Below are positions 1 through 7,320 of a DNA stretch of 11,701 bases, piece by piece. Position 1 is the first letter of the stretch, and each line of letters opens with the position of its first letter. Source of the DNA: Kiritimatiellota bacterium. GTDB lineage: Bacteria; Verrucomicrobiota; Kiritimatiellia; JAAZAB01. Position numbers and translations under genes: made by a program. The notes below the pieces were generated by a model that made no database searches, was not told the origin of the DNA, and was given only the letters and a program-made list of their open reading frames with translations. The DNA is taken from NCBI GenBank assembly GCA_008636095.1, contig VSJD01000286.1, positions 1 to 11,701 on the forward strand, given 5' to 3'.

Positions 1-2
1 AA

Positions 3-323
3 TCATGGCATCGCCTTATTCAATTGGGAGTGAAAATGCCGGATGACGTGCGCTTGGCGGGATTTGACGGGGAAGAAGCCGCCTTGCTGGCCGGAATAAC
101 AACCCTGATGTTTGATTGGCAGACCCTGGCCACAACCGCCATGGAAATAATGTTTCAATTGATTTCTGCGCCGGATGATAAAAAAATCATTGCCGTTCAG
201 CATATCAATACCGGTCTTTCTTCGCAAAGGGCGGACAACGTGAAAAGGAAAGGCATGGCAGGCAGGTTCAAAAACCAAATTAAAACGGAAAGGGAAAAAT
301 ATGCTGGCGGCAGTATTGCATGA
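3..323 (+). CDS. LacI-family transcriptional regulator, C-terminal fragment
   Basis: The frame is open from the left edge, so only about the last 106 residues are present. The visible part matches the end of the periplasmic-binding-protein-like effector domain of LacI/GalR regulators: RLIQLGVKMPDDVRLAGFDG corresponds to the family's 'LG..vPeDv.vvGFD' strand-turn, followed by a GITTLMFDW segment (family: 'p.lTtv.qp') and the closing HINTGLSS strand. The DNA-binding N-terminus lies outside the window. The 3' end overlaps the first dehydrogenase gene by 23 bp, which suggests co-transcription and that the regulator senses a sugar or polyol used by the downstream enzymes. A GntR-type regulator with a LacI-like effector domain cannot be excluded because the helix-turn-helix is missing. 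Confidence 0.8.
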   Translation, partial: SWHRLIQLGVKMPDDVRLAGFDGEEAALLAGITTLMFDWQTLATTAMEIMFQLISAPDDKKIIAVQHINTGLSSQRADNVKRKGMAGRFKNQIKTEREKYAGGSIA

Positions 324-1332
324 TTTCAACGATTTGAGACTTGAGGATGTGCCTATGCCAACCCCCGCTCCTGACGAGGTGGTTGTAAAAATAAAAGCCT
401 GCGGATTCTGTGCCACGGACTATAAAGCCATTAAGGGAATACGCAAAAACGTCAGTTTCCCATGTATTGTTGGCCATGAGCCATCCGGGGTTGTGAGCGC
501 GGTCGGCAAATATGTAAAACACGTCAAGGAGGGTGACGAAGTCGTGGTTATGCCGTCGGGATCATGCGGGTATTGCAAATATTGCCGCCAGGGAAAGATG
601 CATTATTGCAAGCAATCATTTACAACAGGCGGAGACGGCCCTGAAGATGTTCGTCCGGGAGCGTTTGCCGAATATATGAAGACCGCCGCATCAAGTATCT
701 TCCCAAAACCGTCAAATGTTTCATTCGAAGCCGCCGCGATTACCGAACCGTTATCCGGCGCATGGAAGGGAGTGATTCAATACAGCGAAATGGAGATCGG
801 CGACGACGTGGTGATTATCGGGGTCGGAAGCATCGGCTTACTTTGCATGATGGTGGCAAAAGCCGCGGGGGCAGGACGGCTGATTGCCATTGATGCGAGC
901 GATTATGCGCTCCGGAATGCCAAATCGCTGGGAGCAACCCATATTATTAATCCGCGAAAGGAAGATGCCCGCAAACGGGTTTATGATATCATTCCCGATG
1001 GACCGGATTTGATTGTTGAAGCGGCCGGCCCAATTCAAGCGGTGCAACTGATGGTGGATTTGCGGCGGCGGGGGACAAAATGGAACGTCTTCGGCATCAC
1101 CACCCATGAGAAATTTGAATTGGACGGGGGCTTGACCCATTTTCTTGAAGGCCGCATGGATGCCAGTTTCGGCACCACGCCGTTGGCCATGTCAAAGGCT
1201 TTGCGCCTGATGGAAACCGGATTGGTGAATCCGGAAAAAGTCATTTCACACCGGATCGCCCTCAGGGACATTCACAAGGCGGTCGAGATTATGGGAACTC
1301 CGGAACGCAATAAAATAGTGATTATACCATGA
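301..1332 (+). CDS. Zinc-dependent MDR alcohol/polyol dehydrogenase
   Basis: This 343-residue protein has the normal length of the medium-chain dehydrogenase family (sorbitol/threonine dehydrogenase branch). Catalytic-zinc residues are visible as C37 (CGFCATD), H59-E60 (GHEP) and E149 (TEPL). The structural-zinc loop is complete: C89, C92, C95 and C103 in GSCGYCKYCRQGKMHYC. The Rossmann motif GVGSIG is at 174-179, and an acidic residue (D198, IAIDAS) at the end of the second strand favours NAD over NADP. It probably oxidises a secondary alcohol of a polyol or sugar, or reduces the corresponding ketone. AAAGGGA upstream of the ATG at 301 is a good ribosome binding site. It overlaps the regulator gene upstream and shares ATGA with the next dehydrogenase, so translation is probably coupled. 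The substrate cannot be assigned. Confidence 0.93.
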   Translation: MLAAVLHDFNDLRLEDVPMPTPAPDEVVVKIKACGFCATDYKAIKGIRKNVSFPCIVGHEPSGVVSAVGKYVKHVKEGDEVVVMPSGSCGYCKYCRQGKMHYCKQSFTTGGDGPEDVRPGAFAEYMKTAASSIFPKPSNVSFEAAAITEPLSGAWKGVIQYSEMEIGDDVVIIGVGSIGLLCMMVAKAAGAGRLIAIDASDYALRNAKSLGATHIINPRKEDARKRVYDIIPDGPDLIVEAAGPIQAVQLMVDLRRRGTKWNVFGITTHEKFELDGGLTHFLEGRMDASFGTTPLAMSKALRLMETGLVNPEKVISHRIALRDIHKAVEIMGTPERNKIVIIP

Positions 1333-2303
1333 AAGCCATTGTTGTTACCGCCCCAAACATATTGGAATTTAAAGACCTGCCGCTGCCTGTGCCGAAACGG
1401 GGACAAGTCCGAATCAGGACGACGGCCTGCGGTATTTGTGCCACGGACCTTGAAATGATCGGCGGCTGGGAAAGAACGTCCTTTCCCGGCATTCCGGGCC
1501 ATGAATGGTCCGGGATTGTGGACGCCGTGGGCGATAGTGGCGATAAAACCATTATCGGCCGGCACTGTGTTGCGGAAAATGTTCTACAGGATGGCGGCGA
1601 GGTGGGATTTGAACATCCGGGCGGATATGCCGAATATTTTCTTACAGAAACGGACAAGCTTCATTTTCTGCCGGACGATTTCCCGATGGTTGTTGCCGCA
1701 TTGATCGAGCCGCTGGCCGTGGCTACCCGGGCATTACGGCGTCTGCGCTTAGCGGATAAAAGTTCGGTCTTGGTAATTGGCGATGGGCCGATCGGTTTGC
1801 TGATGACAATGTTACTAAAGCGGGCAGGTGCCGGCAACATTACGCTCATTGGAGGAAGGGAAACCCGGCTGGCTCTGGCGAAGGAACTTGGCGCTGAACG
1901 GACGCTTAACTATCATCATTTCGGCGAACACGGAATGGAATCGGCTCATGCAGTCCTGAAATGTTCGTTTCCCAATGTCATTGAAGCCAGCGGTGCCACG
2001 GCGGCCATAAAAACGGCGCTTAAGCTTGCCGCCCAACAGGGCAAGATCTTGGTTGTCGGCGACTATAAAAAGGCGCGATCTGGTTTCCTTTGGAATCATT
2101 TACTCATAAACGAGCTTGAACTGATCGGTAGCAATGCCAGCGCCCAAGCCTGGCCGGAAGCCGTTCAAACGGCAATTATCATTCAAAAAGACCTTGCAAA
2201 ATTGATCAGTGGCGAATGGGCCGTTGTGAAATTTTCTGATGCTGTGAGTACCGTGAAACATAACCGCGAAATTATCAAGGCCATATTACGCTGGGATATA
2301 TAA
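1329..2303 (+). CDS. Second MDR dehydrogenase, lacking the structural-zinc loop
   Basis: A 324-residue MDR enzyme, shorter than its neighbour. Catalytic-zinc positions are kept: C37 (CGICATD), H58-E59 (GHEWSG) and E127 (IEPLA). The four-cysteine structural-zinc lobe is absent: after the GRHCVAEN strand the chain goes through a short loop (residues about 85-98, VLQDGGEVGFEHPG) with no Cys. The nucleotide motif is GDGPIG at 151-156. The second strand ends LIGGRETR, with Gly where NAD enzymes have Asp and a following Arg (R177), which hints at NADP preference (inference). It starts at the ATG of an ATGA overlap with the preceding gene. The two paralogues in tandem, differing in zinc lobe and likely cofactor, suggest successive oxidation/reduction steps on related substrates or an epimerising oxidation-reduction pair. 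The stop codon is directly followed by the inserted repeat element. Confidence 0.88.
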   Translation: MKAIVVTAPNILEFKDLPLPVPKRGQVRIRTTACGICATDLEMIGGWERTSFPGIPGHEWSGIVDAVGDSGDKTIIGRHCVAENVLQDGGEVGFEHPGGYAEYFLTETDKLHFLPDDFPMVVAALIEPLAVATRALRRLRLADKSSVLVIGDGPIGLLMTMLLKRAGAGNITLIGGRETRLALAKELGAERTLNYHHFGEHGMESAHAVLKCSFPNVIEASGATAAIKTALKLAAQQGKILVVGDYKKARSGFLWNHLLINELELIGSNASAQAWPEAVQTAIIIQKDLAKLISGEWAVVKFSDAVSTVKHNREIIKAILRWDI

Positions 2304-2664
2304 CCTTAATTTTGCACGGACATCAGCGTTTCGGTAATTATTTTTCAATAGCAACGGCGTGCAAACTATTTTTTGCGCCCCTTTTTCTTTTTCAACCGAA
2401 GGCTGATCCGCTCAGGCGGAAACCCAACGAGTTTACCTGCCTTCGGCGGCGCCATAGGCGACCAGGGTTATGAAGGCATTTTGCAAAAACGCTGATGTTC
2501 GCCGGAAAAGACGGTCGCGTAATTTTGGCGCATCTTTGCTGGGTGGGGCCACGCCTTTGGCGTGGTCAACTTGCAGCTTGTCCCGCGCCGCGCGGGATAT
2601 ACTTATACAGCGGCCCTCCGCGCGCCGCGCATCTGCGCCAAACTGACGCAATGCAAAATTAAGG
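2304..2664. mobile_element. MITE-like palindromic element between dehydrogenase and lactonase genes
   Basis: The element begins immediately after the dehydrogenase stop codon and ends 7 bp before the lactonase ATG. Its termini are a perfect 13-bp inverted repeat, CCTTAATTTTGCA (2304-2316) and TGCAAAATTAAGG (2652-2664), which extends imperfectly to about 22 bp. Both ends are flanked by the same 5-mer TATAA (2299-2303 and 2665-2669), as expected for a target-site duplication. Inside there is a 12-bp inverted repeat (2320-2331 with 2487-2498), a 9-bp inverted repeat (2524-2532 with 2634-2642), and short hairpins at 2407-2420, 2549-2565 and 2582-2596. There is no credible coding sequence, so any movement would need a transposase supplied in trans. 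The match of the ends to a known family cannot be judged by eye; the TATAA match is AT-rich and could be chance. Confidence 0.65.
2661..2664 (+). promoter_or_regulatory. Shine-Dalgarno of the lactonase gene, inside the element's right terminal repeat
   Basis: AAGG lies 7 bp upstream of the ATG at 2672 and is the only plausible ribosome binding site there. These four bases are the last four of the right terminal inverted repeat, so the inserted element appears to supply, or to have restored, the translation signal of the downstream gene. Confidence 0.55.
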
Positions 2665-2671
2665 TATAAAA

Positions 2672-3490
2672 ATGAAAACAGGCCGGGAGCTTGTCAGAGA
2701 CGTTGATGAATGCACGTTGGAAGAAGGCGATTGCGCCCTTTGGTGGCTGGGGCAGCAAAGTTTCATCGTTAAACTGGGGAGCAAAGTTATATATTTCGAT
2801 CCGTTTCTATCCCCCCATAAAAAGCGGAGAATTCCGCCGCTTATCTCCCCGGAGGATGTTACTAATGCCGATTTAATCCTTGGAAGCCATGATCATACGG
2901 ATCATATTGACCGCCGGATTTGGCCGACTTTGGCAAAGTCGTCGCCGAAAGCAAAATTTGTTGTCCCGGAACTGCTGTTGCGTTCCCTGGCCCGTGATTT
3001 GAAATTTCCCATAAAACGGTTTGTCGGATTGGATGACAACAGAAGCTTGCAGGTAGACGGCGTCAAAATTTCGGCTGTTGCCGCCGCGCATGAATTCCTG
3101 GACCGCGATCCGGCCACGGGCCGTTATCCATACCTCGGATATATTGTTGAGGCGCATGGCGTTGCCGTTTATCACGCGGGCGATACGTGTATTTATGAAG
3201 GCTTGCAGACCAAATTGCGCCGCTGGCGATTGGATGTCGCGTTTTTACCGATTAACGGGCGCGATGCCCACCGATTGGCGGCCAACTGTATTGGGAACAT
3301 GACTTATCAGGAAGCGGCCGATCTGGCCGGGGCACTTGCGCCGCGGCTGACGATTCCGGCCCATTTTGACATGTTCCCCGGTAATCGCTGTTCTCCAAAA
3401 TTGTTTATTGACTATATGCGCGTAAAATATCCCGGCTTGAAAACTATTGTCTGCAAATATGGACAGCGGCTGATTGTTAAACGCCGTTGA
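2672..3490 (+). CDS. UlaG-like metallo-beta-lactamase-fold hydrolase (probable sugar-lactonase)
   Basis: A 272-residue MBL-fold protein of the UlaG/COG2220 type. The metal motif HxHxDH is at H73, H75, D77, H78 (GSHDHTDHID). Further ligand positions are H140 (AAAHE), D171 (YHAGDT) and H231 (IPAHFDMFPGN). The family strand WWLGQQSFIVKLG and the LPINGRD segment (193-198) are also present. UlaG of enterobacteria opens L-ascorbate-6-phosphate lactone, but this protein is shorter than E. coli UlaG. In this neighbourhood, behind two dehydrogenases and ahead of a sugar kinase, hydrolysis of a sugar lactone or sugar-phosphate lactone in the cytoplasm is the most likely role; no signal peptide is visible. 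The substrate is unproven, and generic COG2220 hydrolases with other activities are an alternative. A 361-bp palindromic element separates it from the upstream genes. Confidence 0.85.
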   Translation: MKTGRELVRDVDECTLEEGDCALWWLGQQSFIVKLGSKVIYFDPFLSPHKKRRIPPLISPEDVTNADLILGSHDHTDHIDRRIWPTLAKSSPKAKFVVPELLLRSLARDLKFPIKRFVGLDDNRSLQVDGVKISAVAAAHEFLDRDPATGRYPYLGYIVEAHGVAVYHAGDTCIYEGLQTKLRRWRLDVAFLPINGRDAHRLAANCIGNMTYQEAADLAGALAPRLTIPAHFDMFPGNRCSPKLFIDYMRVKYPGLKTIVCKYGQRLIVKRR

Positions 3491-3649
3491 TTCCATGCCA
3501 ATTCGAGTGTTTCCTTAAAAGGGGATTCTTCCGTATTTAGCGTGGGGTATTTTATTAACGAAAACACTGCTGACAGGGGACGCAACCACGGAACCAGAGG
3601 CTTTTGAGGATAAATATGCTGTGAACGCGGGAATGGGCAGCATGACAAC

Positions 3650-3816
3650 GCAGGGCGAATTTCGGTTCCGTCAGCTGACGGATTTGAAAAGCAAGGCAAG
3701 TTTGGCCCAGATGCACTGGCGCCGTGCGTAGCGCGATACTCGCGTATGCGCAAGCACGGTAACGGGGCAGATGAGCCGAAATCGCCGCAGCCTTTTTCAA
3801 ACGAAATTCGCACTGC
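3650..3816 (+). repeat. Palindromic repeat family, copy C
   Basis: Bounded by an 18-bp terminal inverted repeat with two mismatches: 3650-3667 (GCAGGGCGAATTTCGGTT) against 3799-3816 read on the other strand (GCAGTGCGAATTTCGTTT). Inside, in order: a perfect 14-bp palindrome CCGTCAGCTGACGG (3668-3681), the conserved string GAAAAGCAAGGCAA, and a cruciform at 3722-3759 whose nested arms are CCGTGC/GCACGG, GCGC/GCGC and ATAC/GTAT. The right arm resembles ATCGCCGCAGCCTTTTTC. The order and strings match the two copies around 7.1 and 8.0 kb, so this is one repeat family. No coding capacity. Confidence 0.75.
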
Positions 3817-3820
3817 TATT

Positions 3821-3850
3821 TCCGCCTAAGGCGGATCCGCCTCTGGCGGA
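3821..3850. repeat. Two tandem GGCGGA hairpins
   Basis: TCCGCCTAAGGCGGA (3821-3835) is followed directly by TCCGCCTCTGGCGGA (3836-3850): two 15-bp hairpins with six-base arms and three-base loops that differ only in the loop. A related hairpin (TCCGC/GCGGA) lies at 2407-2420, and both are followed by a similar stretch ending in AGTTTA. There is no T-run after the stems, so they do not look like standard intrinsic terminators. Confidence 0.8.
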
Positions 3851-3961
3851 AACAACAACCAGTTTAGTTGCGGCTAAGTGCCGCCTTGGGCAATGAAAAA
3901 ACACACGGAAATTAGTGAATGGACCTAAAAGGGAAACCGTATAATTTTCAGGAAATGAAAA

Positions 3962-5329
3962 ATGAATTTTATCGGCATTGATATCGGAACAAGTTCCATT
4001 TGCGGGGTCGTGCTTGACACGCGGAGCGGGAAACTGCTTGCGTCATTAACATTGCCCAATAACGCATGGCTGCCTGCCAGGCATCCGTGGGAGCGGATGC
4101 AGAACCCTGCCAGAATAGTCGCGACCGCGACTAAAATAGTAAACTCGTTATCCGGGCCGATCGGCCGCGTGGCCGGAATCGGCGTTACCGGTCAGATGCA
4201 CGGCATCCTTTATGTTGACGCAAATGGCCGAAATGTAAGCCCACTTTTCACGTGGCAGGACGAACGCGGGGGACTGGTCGTCAAAAAAAGCATGACCTAC
4301 GCGGATGATCTCTCGCGTCTGACCGGCTACACGCTTGCGCCGGGTTTCGGCTTTGTTACCCACTTTTATAATCTTAAAAATGGCCGCGTGCCGCGTGCCA
4401 CAGCATCCCTGTGCACGATTGCCGACTACGTTGGCATGCGCCTGGCGCATCAACGCCATCCATCTATTGACCCGACCAATGCGGCCAGTCTGGGAATATT
4501 TGATCTCCGGAATCTGTGCTTTGATGCAAACGTGATCAGATCAGCGCGGTTGCGGACTGATCTTCTGCCACGGCCGGTGCCGACAGGAACAAAAATTGGA
4601 GCGACGTCGGAAGGAATTCCCGTCTATTCTGCGCCGGGCGACAACCAGGCCAGTATTCTCGGTTCTGTACGTGACGTTAAAAAATCGCTTGTTGTCAATA
4701 TCGGCACCAGCGGACAAATTTCCGCGTGGATGCCATTGTATCAACGTATCAACGGACTCGATCTGCGTCCTTTTCCCGGCGGCGGATACATTGCCGTAGG
4801 CGCTTCGCTGTGCGGTGGCAAGGCTTATGCTTTATTGGAGCGCTTTTTCAGGGAGGTGTGTATCCGGTTTACCGGTGCCGCTCCTAAAGATTTGTATGCG
4901 ATTATGAATAAACTGGATGCCGCTGCGGCAGAACCGCTCAGTATTGATACGCGTTTTTCCGGAACCCGGCGGGATCCTTCCATCCGGGGGACGATTACCG
5001 GAATTTCAATGAGTAATTTCACGCCCAGCCGTCTGGTGGAGGGATTTCTCAGAGGAATGGTTGATGAACTAAACTCGTTTTATCGTTTAATGCCGCCAAA
5101 AACCCGCCGGCAAGTGAGTATCCTCGTCGGTTCGGGTAATGGCCTGCGCTTTAACCGCCGTCTGTGCACCGTGGTGGAGCAGGTTTTCGGTATGCGCGTG
5201 AACATTCCTGCCCACTGCGAGGAGGCGGCGACCGGCGCCGCGCTGACGGCCGCCGTTGGGGAGGGTTGTTTCAGAAATTATTTTGAGGCCGGGAAAATAA
5301 TAAAACATCGCGCGAGTCAAAAGTTTTAG
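3962..5329 (+). CDS. FGGY-family carbohydrate kinase, sedoheptulokinase-like
   Basis: 455 residues with the two-lobed ASKHA sugar-kinase layout. The phosphate-1 loop GIDIGTSS is at 5-12, sugar-contact segments are GQMHG (77-81) and TWQDERG (97-103), the catalytic aspartate D227 sits in PGDNQAS, and the second phosphate loop is VVNIGTSGQIS (244-254). Near the C-terminus, GSGNGLRFN and EEAATGAAL are typical of the family's adenosine-binding lobe. The PGDNQAS form, the PTNAASLGIFD segment and the length recall sedoheptulokinase/xylulokinase-like FGGY members; xylulokinase is the main alternative, and the sugar cannot be fixed from sequence alone. It presumably phosphorylates a ketose in the cytoplasm as the exit step of the cluster's pathway. 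The gene converges on ettA with only 27 bp between stop codons. Confidence 0.87.
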   Translation: MNFIGIDIGTSSICGVVLDTRSGKLLASLTLPNNAWLPARHPWERMQNPARIVATATKIVNSLSGPIGRVAGIGVTGQMHGILYVDANGRNVSPLFTWQDERGGLVVKKSMTYADDLSRLTGYTLAPGFGFVTHFYNLKNGRVPRATASLCTIADYVGMRLAHQRHPSIDPTNAASLGIFDLRNLCFDANVIRSARLRTDLLPRPVPTGTKIGATSEGIPVYSAPGDNQASILGSVRDVKKSLVVNIGTSGQISAWMPLYQRINGLDLRPFPGGGYIAVGASLCGGKAYALLERFFREVCIRFTGAAPKDLYAIMNKLDAAAAEPLSIDTRFSGTRRDPSIRGTITGISMSNFTPSRLVEGFLRGMVDELNSFYRLMPPKTRRQVSILVGSGNGLRFNRRLCTVVEQVFGMRVNIPAHCEEAATGAALTAAVGEGCFRNYFEAGKIIKHRASQKF

Positions 5330-5356
5330 GTCATTTAGTGGCGAGTAACGGCGTAA

Positions 5357-7033
5357 TTATTTGTGCGACACGGGGCGGAACTGGACCCGATGGGGGCGAT
5401 CGGCGGCATCGCCCAGCAGGGTTCGGCGGTGCTCATGATAGGCTTCGTAGTTACCCTCGAACCACGTCACCCGGCTATCGCCTTCAAATGCCAGGATGTG
5501 TGTTGCCACGCGGTCCAGGAACCAGCGATCGTGGCTGACCACCACCGCACAGCCGCCAAAATTGATGATGGCTTCTTCGAGCGCGCGCAGGGTATTGACA
5601 TCGAGATCGTTGGTCGGCTCATCCAAAAGCAATAGATTGCCGCCGCCCCGCAGAAGCTTGGCCAGATGCACCCGATTACGCTCGCCGCCCGAGAGCTGGC
5701 CGACGCGTTTCTGCTGGTCGCTGCCCTTGAAATTGAACCGGCCGCAGTAGGCGCGCCCGTTCATCTGCCGCCCGCCCAAGTCCAGAAATTCTAATCCACC
5801 GGTGATTTCCTCGTAGATCGTGTGGTTGGGATCCAGGGTGTCGCGGCTCTGATCCACGTGCGCGGGCACCACCGACGCCCCCAGGGCCAGGCGCCCGGAG
5901 GTCACCGGTTCCTGGCCGAGGATCATGCGAAACAACGTGGTCTTGCCGGCGCCGTTGCCGCCGATCACCCCCACGATGCCGCCACGGGGCAGGTCGAAAT
6001 TAACATCTTCCATGAGCAGGCGCTCACCAAAGGACTTGCTTACCGCTTCAGCGCGAACGACCAGGTCGCCAAGCCGTGGTCCCGGCGGGATCTGGATTTC
6101 CAACGAATCCTCGCGCGTATCCACCTGCTGGCCGGCTAACTCCTCGTAGCGCTTCAGGCGGGCTTTGCCTTTTGCCCGCCGTCCCGACGGGTTTAGCCGG
6201 ACCCAACTCAGTTCCTGCTCCAGCAATTTGCGCCGCGAGCTGGCCTGTTTACTCTCGCGTTCCATCTGGGACTGTTTCTGCTCCAGCCAGCTCTCGTAAT
6301 TGCCCTTGTAAGGATAGGCATGCCCGCCATCCAGCTCCAGGATCCAGCCGGTCACGTTGTTCAGGAAGTAGCGGTCGTGCGTCACCACCACCACCGTGCC
6401 CTTGAACTTCTGCAGATAGGCCTCGAGCCAGGCAACCGATTCCGCGTCAAGGTGATTGGTGGGTTCATCGAGCAACAGCGCGTCGGGGTTGGAAATAAGC
6501 AGACGGCACAGCGCCACCCGGCGCTTCTCGCCGCCGGAAAGCTTGGCCACCGAGGCCTCCCCCGGCGGCAGGCGCAGGGCATCCATGGCCAGTTCCACGT
6601 TATGATCCAGTTCCCAGAGATCATGCCGGTCAATCAGGTCCTGGAGCCGGCCCAGTTCGTTGTTGAGTTTCTCGACTTCCGCCGCCGCCGGCTTGGCGCC
6701 GAGCCGGTCGCAGGTTTCGTCATACTGCTTGATAATCGTGCGCTCACCGGCGATGCCCTCCTCGACAATCTCCGTTACAGTCTTGGCCGGGTCCAGTTGC
6801 GGCTCCTGGGGCAGGTGCCCCATCTTTATGCCTTTGGCCACATAGACATCACCCAGCACCTCTGTATCCAGGCCGCCGATAATTCTGAGCAGGGACGATT
6901 TGCCCGAGCCGTTGGCGCCGATAACGCCGATCTTGGCGCCGAAGTAGAACGCCAGGGTTATATCGTCCAGGACGTTCACGCGGTTGTACTGCTTCGTGAC
7001 CCGCTGTAAGGTGAATATGTATTCGCCGGCCAT
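5357..7033 (-). CDS. ettA: Energy-dependent translational throttle protein EttA (ABC-F ATPase)
   Basis: 558 residues, essentially the length of E. coli EttA (555), and clearly similar along its whole length from memory of that protein. Two ABC domains without membrane segments: Walker A GANGSGKS (39-46), signature [15 protein letters not shown] and Walker [12 protein letters not shown] in the first; [23 protein letters not shown] and [11 protein letters not shown] in the second. The inter-domain linker (about residues 240-320) is basic and contains [20 protein letters not shown], the P-site-tRNA interaction motif region. EttA binds the ribosomal E site and gates the first elongation step according to ATP/ADP. 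The ATG at 7031-7033 is chosen because [12 protein letters not shown] matches the family's N-terminus; AGG about 8 bp upstream is a modest ribosome binding site. GC content and codon use look higher than in the adjacent sugar genes. Confidence 0.95.
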   Translation of the reverse strand: MAGEYIFTLQRVTKQYNRVNVLDDITLAFYFGAKIGVIGANGSGKSSLLRIIGGLDTEVLGDVYVAKGIKMGHLPQEPQLDPAKTVTEIVEEGIAGERTIIKQYDETCDRLGAKPAAAEVEKLNNELGRLQDLIDRHDLWELDHNVELAMDALRLPPGEASVAKLSGGEKRRVALCRLLISNPDALLLDEPTNHLDAESVAWLEAYLQKFKGTVVVVTHDRYFLNNVTGWILELDGGHAYPYKGNYESWLEQKQSQMERESKQASSRRKLLEQELSWVRLNPSGRRAKGKARLKRYEELAGQQVDTREDSLEIQIPPGPRLGDLVVRAEAVSKSFGERLLMEDVNFDLPRGGIVGVIGGNGAGKTTLFRMILGQEPVTSGRLALGASVVPAHVDQSRDTLDPNHTIYEEITGGLEFLDLGGRQMNGRAYCGRFNFKGSDQQKRVGQLSGGERNRVHLAKLLRGGGNLLLLDEPTNDLDVNTLRALEEAIINFGGCAVVVSHDRWFLDRVATHILAFEGDSRVTWFEGNYEAYHEHRRTLLGDAADRPHRVQFRPVSHK

Positions 7034-7056
7034 GATAATGCCTATATTTCTTCCCC

Positions 7057-7229
7057 GGCAGTGTGGCGAGTTGGTTCGAAAAAGGCGGCGGCGATCTTGG
7101 GCCGTCTGCGGGTTTGCCGCGCTCGCATGGAATTAAGTCCAATGCTTCGCGCGGCGCACCCATATCCGACCCAAGCTTGCCTTGCTTTTTCGAAGTCCGC
7201 TCCGCGGACGCCCGAATTCGACACACGGT
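7057..7229 (-). repeat. Palindromic repeat family, copy A (inverted)
   Basis: Read on the minus strand this copy runs in the same order as copies B and C. It has terminal repeat CCGTGTGTCGAATTCGGG (around 7211-7228), hairpin GTCCG/CGGAC (7195-7209), conserved AAAAAGCAAGGCAA, a stem CTTGGGTCG/CGGCCCAAG (7167-7175 with 7096-7104, one G-U type change), the GATCGCCGCCGCC arm, and the opposite terminal repeat GGCAGTGTGGCGAGTTGG (7057-7074). It lies in the ettA upstream region and may contribute to its leader or promoter. Confidence 0.75.
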
Positions 7230-7232
7230 GAC

Positions 7233-7261
7233 ATCCGCCTTCGCTAAAAGCTACGGCGGAT
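7233..7261. repeat. 29-bp hairpin, inverted partner of 7873-7901
   Basis: Arms ATCCGCC/GGCGGAT close a 15-base middle with CTTCGCTAAAAGCTACG. The whole 29 bp is the exact reverse complement of 7873-7901. The two hairpins face each other across the acetyltransferase gene. It follows the end of that gene but has no U-tract, so a role as terminator is only possible, not shown. Confidence 0.8.
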
Positions 7262-7266
7262 AAGTC

Positions 7267-7320
7267 GCTAACGCGGAAATCAACGGTTTCCGGTTCTTCA
7301 ACTGAATGTCACGGGTTAGC
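7267..7320 (-). other. Possible attC-like site at the end of the acetyltransferase gene
   Basis: On the minus strand GCTAAC (7320-7315), which contains the gene's TAA stop, is followed 42 bases later by its complement GTTAGC (7272-7267). A further GTTAGC stands 11 bp before the start codon (7816-7811). An integron cassette has this same order. However, the boxes deviate from the GTTRRRY/RYYYAAC consensus, the interior shows little pairing, the site is at the short limit, and there is no integrase in the window. Recorded as a weak candidate only. Confidence 0.2.

Larger units (their letters stand above)
3491..3961. other. Gene-free 471-bp interval before the sugar kinase
   Basis: No convincing ORF is present. 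The first 160 bp hold only a weak inverted repeat (AGTGTTT at 3506-3512 with AAACACT at 3562-3568). Then come the palindromic repeat copy at 3650-3816, two tandem hairpins at 3821-3850, and a further hairpin at 3870-3884 (GCGGC/GCCGC). The last 75 bp are AT-richer, with GGAAATGAAAA just before the kinase ATG serving as ribosome binding site. No clear sigma-70 promoter or U-tailed terminator was found. Confidence 0.6.

Noticed and set aside
3412..3813. 133-residue minus-strand ORF after the lactonase gene
   Set aside because: It overlaps the lactonase 3' end in antisense and crosses repeat copy C; no domain seen.
3821..3850. Tandem hairpins as a rho-independent terminator of the lactonase transcript
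   Set aside because: The stems lie 330 bp after the stop codon and are not followed by a T-run.
6320..7009. 229-residue plus-strand ORF inside ettA, and similar long plus-strand ORFs inside typA (8776-9315, 9316-9645)
   Set aside because: They are antisense shadows of GC-rich, strongly conserved genes and show no domain of their own.
7057..7229. Copies A, B and C as full insertion sequences
   Set aside because: They have no coding sequence and no clear target-site duplications; they are too short and too palindromic for an IS, so they are listed as repeats.
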